Assembly (NCBI GenBank): GCA_945911685.1
Contig: CAMEAW010000010.1
Location: 1 to 40,724, forward strand
Reading direction: 5' to 3'
Origin: Bordetella parapertussis
GTDB lineage: Bacteria; Pseudomonadota; Gammaproteobacteria; Burkholderiales; Burkholderiaceae_B
Length of the DNA: 40,724 nt
A program made the translations under genes and the position numbers. Positions within the stretch are counted from its first letter, which is position 1. Each line of letters opens with the position of its first letter. This document shows positions 38,454 to 40,724 of the stretch, one piece after another. The notes under the pieces are model-generated. The model did not search any database. It worked only from the letters and a program-made list of their open reading frames with translations, and had not been told where the DNA came from.

Positions 38454-38461
38454 TGATCGTT

Positions 38462-39214
38462 ATGGCTCGCGTAGAAATTCTAGATATTTTTCTAGGGCAG
38501 AGGTTGGTTGGCAAGCTTTGTCGTTTTGATAAGGGTGCAACCAGCCCGGTCACTCGGTTCGTCGCGGATAAGAGTTTTTCTGCTGATCCCCAGCAAGTAA
38601 GCCTATCGCTGAGCATGCTCGCGCAACATCCTGAACAGCAAGAGTCGCTTTGGAGTGATCTTGGTAGTTCGCTGTTCCACGGCAGAGATGGAAGGTTGCC
38701 CGCATTTTTTCAAAATATGCTGCCAGAAGGTGTGTTTAGAACGCACCTTGCCCAAATTCGAGGCTGCCGAGAGGATGACCATTTTGCCTTGTTCGCGGCC
38801 TGCGGACTTGACCTGCCAGGCGCGGTCAAGGCGCTTCCCGCGACGTTAACAGAAGACCAGTTGGCGGCACTACTCACCCAAGATAGCGCCTCGCTAGACA
38901 TGTCGGTGACACCAGATCCGCTGCCTTTTGGCGTGTCAATTTCTGGTGTGCAACCCAAGTTGGGTTTGATTGAATTAGGTGGGCGGTATGTTGCACGTAA
39001 ACGTCAAGGTGTCACTCGAATTATTGGCAAGTTGCCGCAAATTGATCGGCCAAGGCTTCCAGAGGTTGAACACCTAAGCCTCGCGTTGGCGCAAGCCGCA
39101 GGCGCCAATGTCTGCGAGCATAAATTAGTACCTTTAGTGCAAATGAACATCGAGCATGGGTACACGATCGGGGGCAGCAGTCATTTCTTAGCAGTGACGC
39201 GATTTGATCGCTGA
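38462..39214 (+). pseudogene. hipA: HipA family kinase toxin, 5' part (gene split by internal deletion)
   Basis: HipA toxins are serine/threonine kinases; E. coli HipA phosphorylates GltX. This 250-residue part holds the N-terminal HipA subdomain (residues 1-105; RLPAFFQNMLPEGVFR is typical), the ATP-binding loop SISGVQPKLGLI (about 159-170) and the N-lobe segment IIGKLPQIDRPRLPEVEHLSLALAQAAGANV. It ends at VTRFDR and a TGA. In intact relatives RFDR is followed by roughly 35 residues (a stretch such as GRRIHVEDFAQVLG) before RFPESLG-like sequence, which here starts the next ORF. About 100 bp thus seem to be lost, with a frame change. No hipB is present on either side. Low residual function or a two-chain kinase is conceivable, but decay is likelier. 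Confidence 0.8.
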
Positions 39215-39669
39215 TGATGCGCTTTCCTGAAAGCTTGGGCGTCAATGCCGTACACGAGTTAGTGAGATTGCTAGTCATCAATGACCTGATGGGCAATTAC
39301 GACGCGCATCTTAAAAACTTTTGTTTGATTTACCCTGATGGTCATACTCCACATTTATCCAAAGCTTTCGATATCGTTACATGGTCTGTTTATTTGGGTG
39401 GGCAAGGCAGCGCCTTGGCGCTTTACCGAGACAGCATTGACAAAAAACCGTCGATTGGGCTAGGCCCGGAAACGCTCAGAGCCTTTTGCGCGCGCGTTGG
39501 CATCGCAGAAAAACCTTGCGTCAGTTTAATTAAAGAGACAGTGTCAAAAGCGTTCGAGCTGTGGCCTGCATTAATCGAAAGTAGTTTGATGTATGACACA
39601 CAAAAAGAGAAACTTTTGGCACGCTTAGCGTCGCATCGCTTTGCGAAAGGGGTGCGAACTTACGCTTAG
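39214..39669 (+). pseudogene. hipA: HipA family kinase toxin, 3' part (catalytic C-lobe)
   Basis: This 151-residue ORF begins MMRFPESLGVNAVHELVRLLVINDLMGNYDAHLKNFCLIYPDG, the HipA C-lobe. The catalytic loop is NYDAHLKN (28-35, catalytic base Asp30). The metal-binding aspartate is Asp53 in LSKAFDIVTWSVY, where most relatives have LSPxYDxV. The rest follows the family to its end. Its first ATG overlaps the stop of the 5' part by one base (TGATG), so coupled translation of the two halves is possible. Without the ATP-binding N-lobe on the same chain it should be inactive alone. This differs from HipBST systems, where the split lies much nearer the N-terminus. Confidence 0.78.
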
Positions 39670-39703
39670 GTATCGTTGGTTAGCAGTGTCATTCACACAC
39701 CCG

Positions 39704-39737
39704 TGTGGACATACCGTGTTTGTGGACATACCGTGTT
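39704..39737. repeat. Perfect tandem duplication of 17 bp
   Basis: TGTGGACATACCGTGTT occurs twice head to tail (39704-39720 and 39721-39737) with no mismatch. The second copy overlaps the stop codon of the small minus-strand ORF that follows. It may be a recent slippage product or a scar left by a mobile element. Confidence 0.9.
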
Positions 39738-39984
39738 AATAGCGCTCGCCCTCCCGCAACTCTTTAATGATCACATCGCCCATTGGCATCTCATCTTGCT
39801 GAGCTACCAGTTCAAGCGCAAAGTTCTTTCTACTGAAGGTGCTTGAACTTATTATGAGTATGCCATCGGCATTCAAGCTTGCGTCAAGACGATTCTCAGC
39901 TTTGACTTCGGTTGGGGGCAACTGTTTAGTTGAAATGCGCACATCAAAAAGGTTACGTCTTTTCGAAATCGGCTGGTCTGGCAT
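39736..39984 (-). CDS. Hypothetical protein, unrecognised
   Basis: I do not recognise this ORF. From the ATG at 39984 it encodes 82 residues (MPDQPISKRRNLFDVRISTK onward, ending MGDVIIKELREGERY). The frame extends to a TTG at 40041, giving 101 residues, but that part looks less coding-like. It has no signal peptide or membrane segment. The middle alternates polar and hydrophobic residues (DGILIISSSTFSRKNFALELVAQQ), suggesting beta strands. No strong ribosome-binding site is visible. It converges on the hipA 3' part across a tandem repeat and lies between hipA and tRNA-Ser, in an accessory patch. It could be a real small gene, a fragment of a larger one, or a chance ORF. Confidence 0.35.
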   Translation of the reverse strand: MPDQPISKRRNLFDVRISTKQLPPTEVKAENRLDASLNADGILIISSSTFSRKNFALELVAQQDEMPMGDVIIKELREGERY

Positions 39985-40153
39985 AAGATGTTCGTTGAAT
40001 GCGGTGTGATTAGGTATCAGTGTGATTGGTGGAGCAATCAAAAATCAAGTGTTTTTTTGTAAAAATGAGTAAGCAAATGTTGCTTGAATGGGCAGGTGCC
40101 TTGGATTGTTCAGTCCGCTTGCCGAGCTTGGGGGAGCTAAGCCTGTCTCATGC

Positions 40154-40159
40154 TAGAAT
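40154..40159 (+). promoter_or_regulatory. Possible -10 box for tRNA-Ser
   Basis: TAGAAT, 13 bp before the mature tRNA 5' end, is a plausible -10 element. No convincing -35 box at normal spacing is seen. Confidence 0.3.
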
Positions 40160-40172
40160 TCGCACTTGGTTT

Positions 40173-40266
40173 GGAGGCGTGCCCGAGAGGCTGAAGGGGC
40201 TCCCCTGCTAAGGGAGTATGTGAGCTAAAACTTGCATCCAGGGTTCGAATCCCTGCGCCTCCGCCA
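40173..40266 (+). tRNA. tRNA-Ser(GCU)
   Basis: A 94-base class II tRNA with encoded CCA. The acceptor stem GGAGGCG pairs with CGCCTCC, followed by G and CCA. The anticodon stem CTCCC/GGGAG encloses loop CTGCTAA with anticodon GCT at 40207-40209, reading AGC and AGU. A long variable arm (TATGTGAGCTAAAACTTGCATC region) is typical of serine tRNAs. The T-arm is CAGGG-TTCGAAT-CCCTG. In related genomes this tRNA lies close behind lysC. tRNA genes are common integration sites, but no repeat of the tRNA 3' end is visible in this window. Confidence 0.97.
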
Positions 40267-40312
40267 AGACTTAAAGCTCGAACCTGCTTTGCAGAGATTC
40301 GATCTGCCACGG

Positions 40313-40331
40313 GCCCCGCTCAATGCGGGGC
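40313..40331 (+). terminator. Terminator after tRNA-Ser
   Basis: GCCCCGC (40313-40319), loop TCAAT, GCGGGGC (40325-40331) is a perfect 7-bp GC stem followed by TTTGCGTTGTT. Position and form fit an intrinsic terminator for the tRNA transcript. Confidence 0.75.
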
Positions 40332-40724
40332 TTTGCGTTGTTACCTCTTGACTGCGACCTGCGGCCGCGGCCCGTAAAAGTGGTCTCAAAGCCCGTTTGT
40401 CTCAAAACCTCCTGACTTTTTGCGCGTCGGTTCAGAGGTTCGTCGTTGGTCATTTTGGCGGCAAAGCTGTGAACCCTGGCGAACAACATTTTGTTGTGCG
40501 GTGGGTTTTGGCACGAGTGTGTCAAAGAGAACTTTTCAGAGTGTAGTTGCAACACTGCTAGTTGCTGCATGCACAGCGGGCTAGATCATCAATGACTGGC
40601 GCCAGAACAAAACGGCCCTGAAACTCATCGTTAACCAAAGCGAGGCGCCGATCGATGCCGAACAAAAATCCCGAAGTTAAGAACTAGCCCTTCAAGCCGC
40701 ATCCGACGCAGCAACGGCCATCCA
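40332..40724. other. Right-edge region without a supported gene
   Basis: About 390 bp with no ORF I can support on either strand. A coding-looking frame runs from 40585 (IINDWRQNKTALKLIVNQSE) to a TAA at 40678-40680 and stays open after it (ELALQAASDAATAI) to the window end. It lacks a start codon and could be a decayed gene or chance. Sequence to the right is needed to tell. Confidence 0.4.

Noticed and set aside
38462..39669. HipBST-type three-gene system.
   Set aside because: In HipBST the small HipS protein corresponds to only the N-terminal ~100 residues of HipA. Here the break is at residue 250, between the kinase lobes, and no hipB is present.
40267..40724. Prophage or genomic-island attachment at tRNA-Ser.
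   Set aside because: No duplicated tRNA 3' end and no integrase gene is visible before the window ends, so there is no direct support.

Overview
The window looks like chromosome from a betaproteobacterium of the order Burkholderiales, most likely an Alcaligenaceae relative of Bordetella/Achromobacter. This rests on gene order I recognise from that group: smc-zipA-ligA; cysE and trmJ facing suhB; a TPR protein, cyclophilin and lpxH facing cysS; and accA-tilS-lysC followed by tRNA-Ser. A Bug/TctC-type solute receptor and a DUF3300 envelope protein also fit. Species cannot be fixed from the sequence alone.

Left part (1-9035): the 3' end of aconitase acnA, a DUF3300 secreted protein, a NitT/TauT-type ABC importer whose binding-protein gene converges on its ATPase-permease operon, a TsaB-RimI fusion (tRNA t6A synthesis plus N-acetyltransferase), a family-4-like uracil-DNA glycosylase and the lysophospholipid flippase LplT. 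Middle (9289-22704): chromosome and division genes smc-zipA-ligA; a minus-strand operon yciB-bolA-parvulin joined by ATGA overlaps; msrB; the L16 arginine hydroxylase RoxA; and mutS. Right part (25772-38403): cysE, trmJ, suhB, a TerC/CBS/CorC membrane protein, lpxH-cyclophilin-TPR, cysS, a HhH-GPD DNA glycosylase with a histone-H1-like tail, accA, tilS and lysC, ending at tRNA-Ser(GCU).

Three small accessory patches interrupt this housekeeping backbone, and all are of toxin-antitoxin or defence type. (1) 18239-18688 is a decayed brnT-brnA locus. Only the toxin's C-terminal tail is left, the antitoxin gene is out of frame at a run of seven A, and upstream lie a perfect LexA-like palindrome over a promoter and a possible IS200/IS605 end hairpin. 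(2) 22862-24554 is an apparently intact AbiEi-AbiEii type IV toxin-antitoxin pair between mutS and a TctC gene, with an AT-rich upstream region full of inverted repeats. (3) 38404-40041 is a HipA kinase gene split in two by an apparent internal deletion, preceded by two near-identical 16-bp palindromes but no hipB, then a perfect 17-bp tandem duplication and an unrecognised small ORF.

I did not find a clearly new multi-gene system. The most unusual points are the SOS-like promoter fused to the brnTA ruin, the orphan split hipA with paired operators, the H1-like tail on a DNA glycosylase, the TsaB-RimI fusion, and a signal peptide joined to a cytosolic-type PpiB.
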